Positions 21,052-33,235 of a DNA stretch of 64,000 bases are shown in pieces. How positions within the stretch are numbered: position 1 is the stretch's first letter; each line of letters opens with the position of its first letter. This DNA is from Metarhizium brunneum (lineage: Eukaryota > Ascomycota > Sordariomycetes > Hypocreales > Clavicipitaceae): the NCBI RefSeq assembly GCF_013426205.1, contig NC_089422.1, positions 8,831,001 through 8,895,000 of the forward strand, in the 5' to 3' direction. Under the pieces are notes generated by a model. The model was not told the DNA's origin, did not search any database, and saw only the letters and a program-made list of their open reading frames with translations. Both the position numbers and the translations under genes were made by a program.

Positions 21052-23798
21052 GTTGCCGGCGCGATGGTAAAGTGGCGGAAGAGAGATCTGACTCTTTTTT
21101 CATATGTTGAGGCGTGCTGCTGGTTTTGGTGGTCGAAACGAAGCGCCCTGTTTGTCAGCGGTTCGACTCAGTCAACAAGCAGAAAGGGGATCAACTGAAC
21201 CGGCCGTAACACACAGCAAGAGAAAGGGCGACAAATGAGTGACGGAGAGGAATCCAAACACCAGTCTCCTTTTAATACTATCAGATACGCACAATGCCGT
21301 GGACTACTAGCCTCTATCCACAAAGCTTACTCGCCAGCCATGTCCAGCCCAAGCGTCCAAAATCCCGAGGTACAGACACATCAAGGGTGCTCGTGCAGCT
21401 ACCTTTGCTACCACCAACGCCTCCACCAAACTTGGGTATTTTGGAAGGAGAGCATGGACGGAGGGTTCATGTGCATCGCGGAGGCGGCACTGGCGGTGGC
21501 ATGGTGGCAGAGCGGCATGGCGCCGAGCGGGACTTTAGTGACATGTTGTTGTGGGGAAACAGCCGCAATCTTCAGTCAGGTCTTGGTGGTCCATGTGGGA
21601 TGTCCCAACTTGCTGAGCGGTGGGGATTTGGAACCTGACTTTCTCCGATTGTTTATGGGAGAATGATCAAAAGCGCTCCCACGGCGCGGCCACAGCAACC
21701 GTTCAAAAAGTCTTCCCTTTCCAAAACAGTATCGCCAAAACTCCCGATGTCCCATCTACAACCTCACAAACCCCCCGGCATCCGCCCCCCCAATGTCCCC
21801 ACCACAAAGCTACACAAGCGCGGGGAACTCCAACAAGAAGGTCAGGTGAGACATGACAAGCGCCTATCCAAGGGTGACAGCGGGACGCCGAACCCTTGCC
21901 AAGCCCACATGTGCAAGTCTCATGGATATTTCCGCGCTAACTTCACACTCAAGTCATTCAAAGTGTACATGTAGCCAACAAGACTTGCCCTTGAGTATGG
22001 CGGTGACCAGATCTAGCCCAGTGTGTGTATTTAGCGTCCAAGGCACGGAGTACCAAGGGAGGAATACAACCCAACCATGAGACTGTCGGGCAAGCTATTT
22101 TCTCCAGCACTGTGTCGCCTGCCGGCGGCCGCGATAGACGCAGGCGCGGCGCATCCATGTCACATGCATGTAGGTTCATTTGTGGACCATGTCTTGCCCG
22201 AGGTTAAAAACAGAACAAATGTGTGACTCGGGCAAAATTTGACGTTTATTTCTATTTTCACTTTTTTCACGTTTGGCAGCAGACGAAGGGCATATCTCGA
22301 CTGGCCAGATGGCGTTCAAAATTGGTGTTGATTTTTGTGCGCACGTGGTAGCCCTAAGTTAGCTAAGCGACATGGCCGTCCTCCCGTGCCTCAACCTACC
22401 CTTTTGCGACACTCAATGTTGAAGCTTATTGACTTAAGTAAGAACAGGATTTTGCCATGGTGCCTGGCGCTGCAGTGCCCACTCGGACCATTGTCTAACC
22501 ACCACTGTCGAGCACAGCAACCTCGCAGGCCAAAAGGGTATGGCCAGATTCCCGACGCTGTCATCACCATTCACGAGAAAGCTTGCTACATGTCACTGTG
22601 AACTTAAAACTGTCGCGTGCATGGGATAGCGCATGTGATTCTTGTTGGTGGTGTTATTGTTGTTGTTGTTTGGCAGTGAGACTTTTTTCTCCAAGATCTG
22701 TACCTTGATGCTGAGGAACTAGTGATATGCCCTATGCAGTAGACTGAGAATTGTCCCTCCAAATCGTCGACAATGCACCGTGTTGGGTTATATCGGTGGA
22801 TTTATGCTCTGTCCGGAGCTACGAGGATGCTTTTTCGATGTCACCGCGTAAGGAGGCGCACGCATGATCAGGGCTGCTTTGCAAAAAAACTAATTATAGT
22901 GATAGGAGGCTCTTGGCAGAGCAACTATACAATTTGCTCTTCAATTACCCTTCAGATCTGTAGAAAGAGTCCTGGGTTTCTTGCTAGATAGATTGAATGA
23001 TATGGACAAGTTCTGGTCCGTTAAAACGTTCACAACGGCCACTGCGCGATACGAAAACGACGGGCCCGATTGAAGTGGTGATGTAGGCACGTGCCTGATC
23101 ATTATGTGACGCAATTGGTGGTATTCTTATGTTTGTGTATTCATCTCCAAGAATGAATCCAATCTCTAGCTGACAACTAATAAAATTCAACATATGAGAA
23201 AGATGATCTGGCCTGTGGACAAATATGCAGGACACGCGGCTGAGATCCTAGAGTCGAATCTCGTCCCGTGAATTTGACTGCTGTTCAGTTTCCCTTTTTT
23301 GTCTGCTTGATAGATGATAGAGCTCGAATTCAATATGTGTAACCTTAATCAAGTGAAGTGCCCAGGTACGCAGGATCCGCGTGTCGATTGTCATCTGTTT
23401 TGAGGCCATGCAAATAAACTTGAATGTATTACTTCCGGATTCCATTTAACCAAAATCTTTCCCTAGGCCAAAGGTACTATATCTGGTTGACTTGTATTTC
23501 TTCATCTTGTCATCGACTCCTTATCTCGGCGGAGGTACCCACCCAGTCACTCACCGCAGGTCAACAGGTCTAGACTTGCTCCACCCACATCCGGGAACAA
23601 ACGACCAACTCTGCTTCGACACGAATGAGGAGCTCATCAACACACTGCCAGCCTTGCCTTGCGCCTTGAGCAGTCTGATTCCAGTCCAGCAATGTATGCA
23701 CAAGATCATTAGGCGCAACCCTCTACTGGGCCAGGTTCAACGAACAAGCGCGCCGTTGACGGCTGTGGACCTGCAACCAGGGCCATCATTCATCGGTG
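21052..23798. other. 2.7-kb divergent intergenic region, Pal1/Usb1
   Basis: Both flanking genes are transcribed away from it. ORFs up to about 140 codons exist (for example 21235-21666 on plus) but show no family motif. A (TTG)n microsatellite lies at 22642-22672. It may include long 5' leaders of both genes. Confidence 0.45.
22642..22672. repeat. TTG-rich microsatellite
   Basis: Imperfect (TTG)n run in intergenic DNA. Confidence 0.7.
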
Positions 23799-24775
23799 AT
23801 GGGTCTGGTCGACTACTCATCGTCCTCCGACGATGAAGCTCCAGCACCGCCAAAGAAGCGCCTAAAAGGGCAAGAACATGTCTCGGACTCCAAGATGCCC
23901 CCGCTTCCTGAAGCTTTCTATGACCTATATGCGTCAACAGTCCGACAAAGTGTAGTAGACGACCCGAGCTTGCATCAGGGGCGGACGAGGCTCAATCCTC
24001 ATGTGGCCGGCAACTGGCCCACACATCTGTACATCGAATGTGCGCCTTTTCTCAAATGAACCAACTGTGGGTTGCATGTATATTGACTGCGCGGGTAGGG
24101 CATCCGACTGAAGTGCAGCACGAAACGCTCGATGCGCTCATCAAAAAGACCCAGCAAGAGTTGGGAGACGACATCCAGCTTCACTCCTTTCTCAACAGCG
24201 ATCTTGGCACAGACTTGCCTCTGCACATTAGCCTCTCGCGACCGCTCAGCTTGCCCACGTCCATCAAGGACGACTATCTCACCAAAGTCAAGCACAGCAT
24301 TCGCAGTTGTGGGACGGGCGTGTTCTCAGTGAAGCCTGCTGGGTTGGCGTGGTACAAATCCCCAGACTCGGATCGGACATTTTTCGTCGTACGCATTGCT
24401 CCTACGGACGCCAATGACGATTCCAAGCACTTGCGGGCGTCGACTCATCCGGAGCTCATGATGCTACTGACGAGGTGCAACACGGTAGCAGCGCATTTTG
24501 ATCAGCCTCCTCTCTATGAACAGACACAAGGGGAGTCTGCGGCTACGGCGTTTCACATCTCCATTGGCTGGACCCTGGGGGCGCCCGATGAAGAAACGCG
24601 CCTTAGAGCGCTGAAGTTATTTCAAGACAAGGAATTTGAGGATATTCACGCCTGGAATGTCAAGGTGGATGGGGTAAAGGCCAAGATTGGCAATGTGGTC
24701 ACCCATATACCCTTACTAGGGAATGTGAAGACAAAGGAGGAGGACGATTTTGCGGATTCGCTCTACGGGTCGTGA
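23799..24775 (+). CDS. USB1: Usb1-like U6 snRNA 3'-5' exonuclease (2H phosphodiesterase)
   Basis: Two exons, 23799-24039 and 24099-24775, with a 59-nt intron (GTGCGC...GGTAG); 305 aa. The start [13 protein letters not shown] is the characteristic acidic leader of Usb1 proteins. Two HxS catalytic motifs are present: H123-I-S125 (PLHISLSRP) and H233-I-S235 (FHISIGWTL), as in 2H phosphoesterases. [11 protein letters not shown] spans the splice junction. Usb1 trims the oligo(U) tail of U6 snRNA in the nucleus and leaves a protective end. Length fits the family. An ATG was preferred over the GTG immediately upstream. Confidence 0.88.
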
Positions 24776-25108
24776 ACAAAGCAGGGGTGTAACAGAAGAG
24801 TTGGTATAGAATGGTGAAGCTCAACAAAGCATTAGGAAGCGTGTTTTTTTTCATCAGGTTCCGAGGCCTGGACGACGTATACGATCTGATGATTCGCGAC
24901 AAAGGCAGTTTCAACGCAAAGACTAGTTCGTACAGTCTGTTTTCAATGGCCGGCTACCACCAGCCTTGAGGAACCCACTGCATCGACCTAGTGTTTATGT
25001 ACCCCTTGACAACGCCACACGGCATGTGGACGCAAAAGAGAGCAAAAAAGATATGACGCAAAAAACAAAGGCTTCTCGCACCATGCGCATCATGCGAGGA
25101 TGGCGTAT
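24776..25108. other. Intergenic region, Usb1 3' end to tRNA-Trp
   Basis: 333 bp with a T-run near 24845 and no supported gene. Confidence 0.5.
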
Positions 25109-25114
25109 AAAAAA
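25109..25114 (-). terminator. Pol III terminator of tRNA-Trp
   Basis: Six T in a row on the minus strand, eight bases past the tRNA 3' end. Confidence 0.7.
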
Positions 25115-25121
25115 GTCGGGT

Positions 25122-25204
25122 TGAGGCCTGCCCGGATCGAACGGACGACCTCCCGGAATCTCCAGGGACTGGAATCGGGCTCTCTACCGCTGAGATAAGG
25201 CCCC
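25122..25204 (-). tRNA. tRNA-Trp (CCA) with ~11-nt intron
   Basis: The 7-bp acceptor stem GGGGCCT/AGGCCTC has one G-U pair. T8-A9 and a TCTC/GAGA D-stem with AGCGGTA loop follow. The anticodon loop is TT-CCA-G, and the T-arm is GTCCG-TTCGATC-CGGGC. The anticodon region is 11 nt too long, and the excess (TCCCTGGAGAT) contains TGG complementary to the anticodon, as in nuclear tRNA introns. The top pair of the anticodon stem (31-39) looks like an A-C mismatch, which slightly lowers certainty. Discriminator base A at 25122. Confidence 0.85.
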
Positions 25205-26711
25205 GCAAGCTTGGCTGCCGGGTTCTTATTTGTGAATATACATGTCAAGCACAAGTCAGAGTGTAAAATTTGCAGTTCAAAGGACCAGAATTCTGTCATT
25301 GGTTTTGTGGCTTTGTTCATTGCTTTCTGTGCCAGCTTCTATTGTCACGTCACACAGAAAAGTGCATCGACTCCTCCTGGGGCGAGGGCTCCGATCGACG
25401 AGTCGTGTCGTGATTCCCAGGATAGTGAGACCTGCAGGCGATTAATGATTCGCTACTACTAGTACTACTCTGTACTACCCAAGCATACACCAGACACTTC
25501 AGCGCTTAGGGCCAAGAACTTGATACTACATACAACCAAATATGTGGTCGTCCTGTCCGAAGAAGAATATTTTATCCTGCCTACCTCGAAGGCGAGGTTG
25601 TTGTGCATTAATCTTGCACTTGTGCCAACGCCTGAGCGAGCCAATCAACGCTTCCCAGGTGCTCGTAGCTATTGACGCGCCGAGCACAAGTAACTACATG
25701 ACTGGAAGCTTTAACAACTTTAAAAGGTTGGACTGAATGGCTCACGCGCCGTTCTTAGTTGTGCATGTATGCAACATGGAAAAAATGTGGTCTCCGGAAG
25801 ACGGCATTGCAAGTTTTCACGTCACTGTGCAGTACGTAGTATTTGGACCTCTGTGCCGCAAGTGTGCAGAGTGCGTGCATGAAACAACATTGAAAGCAAC
25901 ATGCAGGGCGCGCTGTGGTTGTGGTTCTTGCACTTGCACAGCTTCAACCTTCACAGGCCGCGTCCAACGCCCTCAACGTCCTATCAGGGGCTCTGCGCAA
26001 GCTCGGCCCAGCCTGCCATTGACCGGTAGACGTCACTGCACAAGCGTGTTCACAGCAACCACTCGACGTCCTTGCATGTTTTTCCAGTCTTGTTGTCATG
26101 TTTTTGAGATCGGCGTGATGCGTGCCCACACTAAACCGTTCCGCCCCGACTTTCGGTTCCTTAATCCTGGCCGCCTGCTGCTGCTGGCCCCTCCACACAC
26201 CTGACTGTGCCTTTTTCATCCCACCTCTGGGCAACTTTCTTCAACCGTTGAGCGGCTTGTGTTCTGGCCCTTTGTCCTGCGTGCCCAGACGCGCGAAATT
26301 GCTATATATTGGCGCCAGGAGCACCCGCAACAGCTCGCCACCATCGACTCAATCCCTCCAGCAAGCACATCGCATCTGGGAAAATCCCAAATCCATCAAT
26401 CCCACAATCCACTAGAGAGTGGCCATCCGCCCCTCCCTCCGAGTCCCTCCCCTCCCTCCCCGCACCACAACTTGGACCAGACGCATTGGCCCTTCACGCG
26501 CCAGTCGTGCTCGAGAGCTTTCTTCCCCTCCAAATATTTTCCAATCCCAAAAATCTGGGGAGACAATCGACCTCTCCGCCGGCCCAAGTGGTGAGAGCAA
26601 CACGCATTTCCATCAAGCCCGTCGCATCAGCTGCGCGGCAAAGGTCAGCCAGTCGCTTCACCAGTCGAGTCAACAAACCGCCGTTGCCTACGCCGACGCG
26701 CCATAGACGAC
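25205..26711. other. 1.5-kb region upstream of CKS1
   Basis: No gene supported. The last ~400 bp are C/T-rich with a TATATA near 26301, which fits the CKS1 promoter and long leader. Confidence 0.5.
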
Positions 26712-27341
26712 ATGGATATCGACATGAGCCGCCGGAACAAGGTCCCTCGGTCCTTGTCGGATGCCGAACGGGCGCGACTCGACGAGTACATTGACTCAAT
26801 TCACTATTCCGCGAGGTAAATTTTCCGGCCTTGAACATGGGTGCTTCACCGCCGTTAGCTGGTGTTGCTGGGGGTAACGCAGTCCAAATGCTGACCTAGG
26901 CGTGTTTTCTTTCTCCTTCTAGATACTCTGACAGCGAATACGAGTACCGACACGTGCAACTACCCAAAGCAATGCTCAAGGCCATTCCCAAGGACTATCA
27001 CGACACCTCCAAGGGAACTCTGAAGCTTTTGTGGGAGGAGGAATGGCGAGCGATTGGTATTACCCAGGTACGCGCTGTTTCCCCCCTGTCTGGCTTTGAG
27101 GCCCTGGCTTCCTTTTCTGGGCGGGAAACGAACAAACAAATGTTTCGGAGGAACCAATCATTGACCACTACCACAGAGTCTCGGCTGGGAACATTACGAG
27201 GTCCACGAGCCCGAGCCCCATATTCTGCTGTTCAAGTAAGTCACCTTTGTGTACACATGGACCGGAATCGGCCTGGGCTTGTTCCCCAGAGCTAACAGGT
27301 GCCGATGCAGACGTCCTCTCAACTACCAAGCGCCTCAGTGA
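26712..27341 (+). CDS. CKS1: Cyclin-dependent kinase regulatory subunit CKS1
   Basis: Four small exons: 26712-26815, 26923-27067, 27177-27235 and 27311-27341; 112 aa. The assembled protein contains the whole CKS fold. [19 protein letters not shown] is split by intron 1. [27 protein letters not shown] carries the hinge and beta-strand exchange motif ([10 protein letters not shown]), and KRPLNY closes the domain. CKS proteins bind Cdk1 and recognise phosphothreonine in its substrates, which promotes multisite phosphorylation at G1/S and mitosis. All junctions are GT...AG and keep frame. The family is short, so nothing appears missing. A second in-frame Met at residue 5 is an alternative start. 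Confidence 0.95.
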
Positions 27342-29332
27342 GCGATTCATCTTTTTCTATTTCAGCTTGAAACCTCATGTACGATAGTCTCAATTCCGCC
27401 ACTTCCACCGCCGTCGGTGCTTGCTGCATGTGCGGCGCTTGATTCATGCCCTCTCACGATATTACGGTCTGCACTTTACGATATTTGGGTTGATAGAAAT
27501 ATCAATACACCACGGTCGAGAACGCTTTGCCCTCACACTGGCATTTCGCATTTTTTTTCTCTTCATGGCGTGCTTGCCGTCGCTCCTCAATTGATGACGC
27601 CTCATTGGATGTTTTGGGGCCGCGGATTAGATGCGTTGGGGCTTCTCGGGGCGTGCCAGATATTTGCTACATGGCAATGGACACGAAGTGAGTTTTATTT
27701 GGAGATTGCTTTTTGTTGGTTTTCTAGAGATTCAGGTGTTGCCGCGCCAGCTTGGGGAAGTTTTTTTGCTCTTACCAGGGTTCATATGCGTTTGCCATTG
27801 TACGTTGCGAGGCAGTAGCTTCGCGAGTAGCACGCGGGAGTTGGTGGGTAGTTAGAATGTAGACGGAATTGATTAATAAGTCAACTAGCTTAGGTTTGTT
27901 GAACGTGATTGTGAACGTGCTTCGCTCGCCGCGACTGTGGGTTTGTGTATGCCGTGCCTGATGCTTGCTACCCTGGAGCCACTCGCGATTGGATTTAGCT
28001 TGGCATCATCAGACATAGGACGAAGTTGGCAGCATGAGTCAGACTCGTTTTATGCCATTAAAAATGCCCGAAGTAAAGCTAAGTCATTTCGCCTGATATT
28101 TGACGACGTGCATTTGTATGTGTCTAGAACATATATTGACCCTCAACTTGAAACGACAGAATATTTCCGGGATTGCCCAGGAACCGAATGTTGTGGTGGT
28201 CCCACTACTGCGTGGCTGTCACGCCACGACCGACTAAAGTACGAAGTATTACTAGTGTTTGGTACTTTCAACTCTATTGTCCGGCTCATTGCCCGCACAG
28301 AGGGTAGCCTCGTGACGACGGGCAATCGCACCAAGCCCGTGTATCCTAGGCACAATGCATGGAAATAAGAGCTGCTCCGGCAAAAGCCAAGCCAGTCGCA
28401 TGATGTAAAGGACACATATAATCGGCTCCATTATGCGCGTCGCAATGGTGGATGAAATGTTATGCGCAGCCGCAACAGTTGGACAACAGCCCAGATGGTC
28501 CCAGATATCGATTCTACACCCAATCAGGTCGAGTGCCGGAAAGTGACTGACACCTTGGCCGTGGCATGACATTGGAGACGTTGCAGCACAGCGCTGAGCG
28601 GGTACGGGAGGAGGTGAGATGATGATGGGACGAATTGGAAGGAATGCAGGGAGGCGCTTGCCAAAATGAAAACAACTGGACACCTGTCGCGGCGGAGAAC
28701 AAACAAGAGGCCACATCGTCACTTCCATTTTGGTCCGCATGCCCACCCGTTTCGTGAATGATATGAATCGGACATCTACTAATTTTTTTCTTCCTTTTTC
28801 TTTGCCCATCACTCTTTCTTTGATTGAATTTTATCGGATCTTCGCCTTCCCGCCCGATGCTTGCTTGAGCACTGGCGCTCTTCTCCGCAGACGTCGGCCT
28901 TGGGAATAAGTGGTTCCATCCCGCTCCGCAGGCTCCGCAGTTCGAAGCCAAGTTTTGATTAGTCTGGCCTTGATTGATCATCATCAGACAGCGTGGCATC
29001 TTCATATCATTCCATTGTGCCCTAGGTTTCTGTATCCCTTGGTCCGTATATATTGTTTTCCGTTTGCGAGAAACCGCGTTTCTAGAGTTTGTCCTTTCCT
29101 TAGATTTGAGGCGGTTCTAAACTCAATACCTTGTCGGCGAGCCCGGATTTGTGCCTTCGTTCAAGCCACCTAGTCTGGTGGCGCGCTGTCGATAAGATAA
29201 CTGTCGCTTGGGTGCGCAGGAACTGGTCTTTTCGTCGCCTTCGAACCACCGCGTCGCCCAGTTACAACTCTGCAAGAACGAGAAACCACACGCTCTTCTT
29301 TCTGGAAGCTTGTTCTCGTTGATTGCCAAGTC
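27342..29332. other. 2-kb intergenic region, CKS1 to ERO1
   Basis: No gene supported. The part closest to 29332 must contain the ERO1 promoter and leader. ORFs of about 140 codons (27417-27818, 27937-28368) lack motifs. Confidence 0.45.
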
Positions 29333-31263
29333 ATGATGAAGTCTGCAAGCAGGCTATTCTATCTATCCGTCTTTGCGCTCTGGGCATCGCCTGGAACTTG
29401 CGCTGCAGGGAGTGAAAGCAATTGTGCAGTACGTCGTTCCTTGGGTGAAAGTCGTTGCGCCCGCCGAGGCCTTTTCTAACAGCTTCCTTTGACAGATTTC
29501 CCCCAAGTCTATTGTTCAAGATGCGTGCGCCTCATATTCAACCCTCGAGAATCTGAATGACCGGGTTAAACCCGCCCTTGACGACCTCACGCGAACCACC
29601 GACTTCTTCTCATACTACCGCCTTAATCTCTTCAACAAAAAGTGTCCTTTCTGGGACGACTCAAATGGATTCTGCGGCAACATAGGATGTGCCGTCGAGA
29701 CGCTCGATAACGAAGAGGATATACCTGAAGTGTGGAGAGCGAAGGAGCTGTCAAAGTTGGAGGGACCCCTTGCGAAGCACCCTGGCAAGCAAGAGCGCAA
29801 GCAACATCCGCAGAGACCGTTGCAGGGAGAACTGGGCGAAAACGTGGGTGAAAGCTGTGTAGTTGAGTACGACGACGAGTGCGATGAACGAGATTACTGT
29901 GTTATTGAGGACGAGAGCGCTTCGTCCAAAGGCGACTATGTCAGCTTGCTTCGAAATCCCGAGCGCTTCACCGGATACGGTGGAGAGGGCTCCAAACAGG
30001 TGTGGGATGCCGTGTATCGCGAAAATTGCTTTCAGAAGAGTTCGTTTTCGCATTCTGCAAATCTCGGCATGTCCTACAATTACAATCCAGCCGCTCTGGG
30101 CTTCAAGCAAGTCATGGATGCTGCAGGACGGCAAGCCCAGCTTGAGGCACAACGTCTGCAGCACCCCAACATTCCCTTTGTTTCCAGCACCGGGTACGAA
30201 GTCGATGATGAATGCCTGGAGAAGAGAGTCTTTTACCGAGTCATGTCCGGCATGCACGCGAGTATCAGCGCTCATCTTTGCTGGGACTTTCTGAACCAGA
30301 CCACTGGAGAATGGCAACCCAATGTGCAGTGCTACAAGGACCGTTTGCACGGATTCTCTGACCGAATCAGCAACCTCTACTTTAACTACGCGCTTGTCAC
30401 CAGGGCCGTGGCCAAGCTCGGCCCAGAACTGGCCGGACCCGACTACACATTCTGCACGGGCGACCCGACCGAGGACTTGGTCACTCGCGTCAAGGTGTCC
30501 GAGGTGGCAAAGCAGGCAGCGAGTATCCCTCAAATCTTCGACGAGAGCCTCATGTTTGTCAATGGCGAGGGCCCATCCCTTAAGGAGGATTTCCGCAATC
30601 GATTCCGCAACGTCAGCCGGCTCATGGACTGTGTTGGGTGCGACAAGTGCAGGCTCTGGGGCAAGATACAAACCAACGGGTACGGCACAGCGCTCAAGAT
30701 TCTCTTCGAGTCCGACAACCACAGCAACAAAATCCCCGTCCTCAAGAGGACTGAACTTGTCGCCCTCTTCAACACGTATGCACGACTGAGCTCATCGATG
30801 CGAGCCGTCGGGAAATTTAGGCAAATGGTGGATGCGGAAAGCGGCCACAAGCCAGCGGCGGCAACCGAATCTGCCGCAGTTGAAGATGAGAAGGTCAATG
30901 AGGAGGGCGCCGAGGAAGACGACTTCGACCCATCCTACCTGTGGCGTGAACTGGAAGATATGAAGCGGCGTGGGCCCAAGAGCAGTTCGTTTCGGGACCA
31001 GTGGGCACACGAGACTGCGCTCATTCGGCAATCTGTCAAGGTGGTTCTTCACGGGTGGCTGCACGGCTCGATTCTAATGTAGGTTTAAGACATGGCCGTT
31101 TTTTATGGACTTGAGGTTTCCACATGCTAACGTGTCCTGTTTCAGATATCGCATTGCAGTAACGGAGGCCCATCGTCTTTGGCTCTACTTTCTCGGTTTG
31201 CAGCCAGGACCCGGCTTGGTCGATTATAGATGGGCACCCAAAGACAAGAAGACGGAGCTGTAA
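29333..31263 (+). CDS. ERO1: ER oxidoreductin 1 (Ero1)
   Basis: Three exons: 29333-29428, 29496-31078 and 31146-31263; 598 aa. A signal peptide (LFYLSVFALWASPGTCAA) is followed by the first Cys pair region and KKCPFWDDSNGFCGNIGCAV. The FAD-binding/catalytic core includes YVSLLRNPERFTGY, the LCWDFLNQTTGEW-like segment and the active-site CVGCDKC with RLWGKIQTNGYGTALK. Ero1 accepts electrons from protein disulfide isomerase in the ER lumen and passes them to oxygen, making disulfides. An acidic insertion (EEGAEEDDFD) lies near residue 500. The C-terminal exon adds LWLYFLGLQPGPGL. I see no HDEL, so membrane association or another retention route is likely. Confidence 0.95.
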
Positions 31264-32298
31264 GAATAGGTTGGCATCTTTGGCGTTTTGAATCAGCATT
31301 GCATCGGTTTTTTTTCTTTTTTGCAAAAATTATTACAGGAATGACTATATACACTTTGAGAATGGGCATTCGTAAATGCCGGATCTATCCATATGCAACC
31401 GTCGACCCCTGCCAAGAGTCCATCAGGGCTGTGAAAGCACACCCGAGCCGTCTTCTATATCGGGGACGTGCTCCCGAGAGCTGCGTCCTCCTCGATGTCC
31501 TTCTATGGTGAAATAGCGATGGTTTTGTTCGGGGCAAGTGGCCGTTCGTCGAGGGACGGAGTTGAGTCGTGATCAACCTCTGTTTTGGATGCTGTGCACC
31601 TTGAGCACCACCAGGCAAGGGACTGTAGTGAACCCCCCCCTTCCCGTCTACGTTGTTTGTAATCGTGGTTCGTAACAAGGTCCGGTGGACTTTTTGTTTC
31701 GTGCATTTGGCGGCAGCGCTTCCTTTGAGTTCGCAAGGTCAGCTTTTGCATGTTACCCCAGAGCACCCTTGTCAAAGTATTTCTACCTGTATCTTGGCCG
31801 AAGACGCTGCTAATTCCTGTACTGAGAACCGTTAATAATACTTGTATCATCATAATAGATACCTTAGGTACCTAGGTAGGTAGGTGGGCACGCATGTACT
31901 TACTTATTTCTCAGTTCTCATTGGATACGATTTTCGGAAAGACTTTGCCCACACACAATGTTGCCGCGCTCAAGAGGCGGGGATGCTTATGAATTGGTAT
32001 GTCGAGAGCGAGACGAGCCGGCCGGCAGCGGGGCGATCTTGTTGTGGCGCCACAGTGAACGGAGCATGGTGATAGGCGGCGGAGACGGGAACGGTGGCGG
32101 TGGTGGTCGGGCATGGGGATACAAACAGGGGTGCATGTGACATTGATTGGTCCATGCCGGCGTCTGCACGTGGAGCTGATGGAACATGAGATAGCGGTAT
32201 CAAGGGTCCCTCTACAGCGAGAACAAGAACTAATCAGTATGATTCCGCCGTCGTGTGCCTTTACAGAATATACTGGCTATGCTGTGTTTTTTTTTTAA
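31264..32298. other. 1-kb intergenic region after ERO1
   Basis: A (GGTA)n microsatellite lies at about 31867-31887. No gene supported. Confidence 0.45.
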
Positions 32299-32463
32299 TT
32301 AAAATTTTAACAGGTTGAGATTACCATCAGACATGTCAGTGCTGCTGCGCCGACGTCGGCGCCCAAGTCGGCACCGTCTCCAGCCCCATAGTATGACGAG
32401 GGCCTGGGGCACGGCGAGGAGGAGGGCGATGATGGCCAGAGTTGCCTCGATGCTGATGGCCAT
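32299..32463 (-). CDS. Putative 54-aa single-pass membrane microprotein
   Basis: An ATG at 32463 opens a 54-codon frame. The N-terminus is hydrophobic (IEATLAIIALLLAVPQALVILWGW, residues 5-28), followed at once by a strongly basic RRCRLGRRRRRR-like cluster and a polar tail. This is the layout of a signal-anchored N-out/C-in peptide. Many fungal genomes carry small lone-TM proteins of this shape with no known role. The region is GC-rich compared with its flanks, and the frame fits a coding pattern better than the other frames. No homology was checked. It could be a chance ORF. Confidence 0.45.
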   Translation of the reverse strand: MAISIEATLAIIALLLAVPQALVILWGWRRCRLGRRRRRSSTDMSDGNLNLLKF

Positions 32464-33067
32464 GGGGCTTCTTCTTTTGGTTCTTTTGACAAGTTGTGTC
32501 TTTACCTTTGAGCGTGTGGTTGTTTGCGACGTAGATGGAGCAAAGTAGTCAGAAAAGAGGCTTCATTGAGTGAAAAGTCTTGGGAATAGAAACAGAGCGC
32601 ATGGGGGCATCAGTTTGGAGACCGGGTCGGATGTGGCATATATACTCGTTGACGTGTCGATGGTTTGGGACCGCAGGACTGGAAGCGATTGATCAATTGC
32701 TTGATTGTCAATTGGTTGACACGCCAGCAGCATGGCCTGTACAACGTGGGGTCTGAACGATACAAATGTCTGGGTATCCCCAGTCAAGGGTCTGCATGGA
32801 GGTGTGTGAATAGAAGCTAGATTCTCAAGGGGACATGTATTTACCAGTAAAGTAGGTGATGATCAAAGTCCTGAACAGAAGCCTTATTACAGATCGCTAC
32901 ATTAGAATGTGCCGAAATTTAGGCTGTTACCAACGTCACCCAAGGTCACCAGTTGCCTCACACGAGCTCTTCTTCCTCTTTTCTCGGCCCTTGCAACCTC
33001 ACGGATCAGGGGGCCTTAACGTCAACGGGTTGATTGGATCGCCACCCTGTCGTGCTCCCCGTCCTCC

Positions 33068-33235
33068 GCGTGTAGAAGTAAACGCCAGCCTACATTAGAC
33101 ATGGGCTTAAGAGTATGCATGTAGTACGTGCATACAGGCCTGGCTCGGAATTGCCTCGTCTGCGTGTGTAAGTAAGCCCCAGCCTACCCAGACATGTACT
33201 TAAGTATGTAGTACGTGCATACAGGCCTGGTTCGG
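33068..33235. repeat. Tandem direct repeat, two ~75-80 bp copies, period ~94 bp
   Basis: Copy 1 is at 33068-33148 and copy 2 at 33162-33235. They share GCGTGT, AAGTAA, CCAGCCTAC, AGACATG and an identical GTAGTACGTGCATACAGG block followed by CCTGG. Confidence 0.8.

Noticed and set aside
21235..21666. 143-codon plus-strand ORF upstream of Usb1
   Set aside because: No motif, no splice-linked neighbours, odd Cys/Gln-rich composition; overlaps other open frames of similar length.
23236..23275. GAGTCGAATCTC resembling a tRNA T-loop
   Set aside because: No acceptor, D- or anticodon arm could be folded around it.
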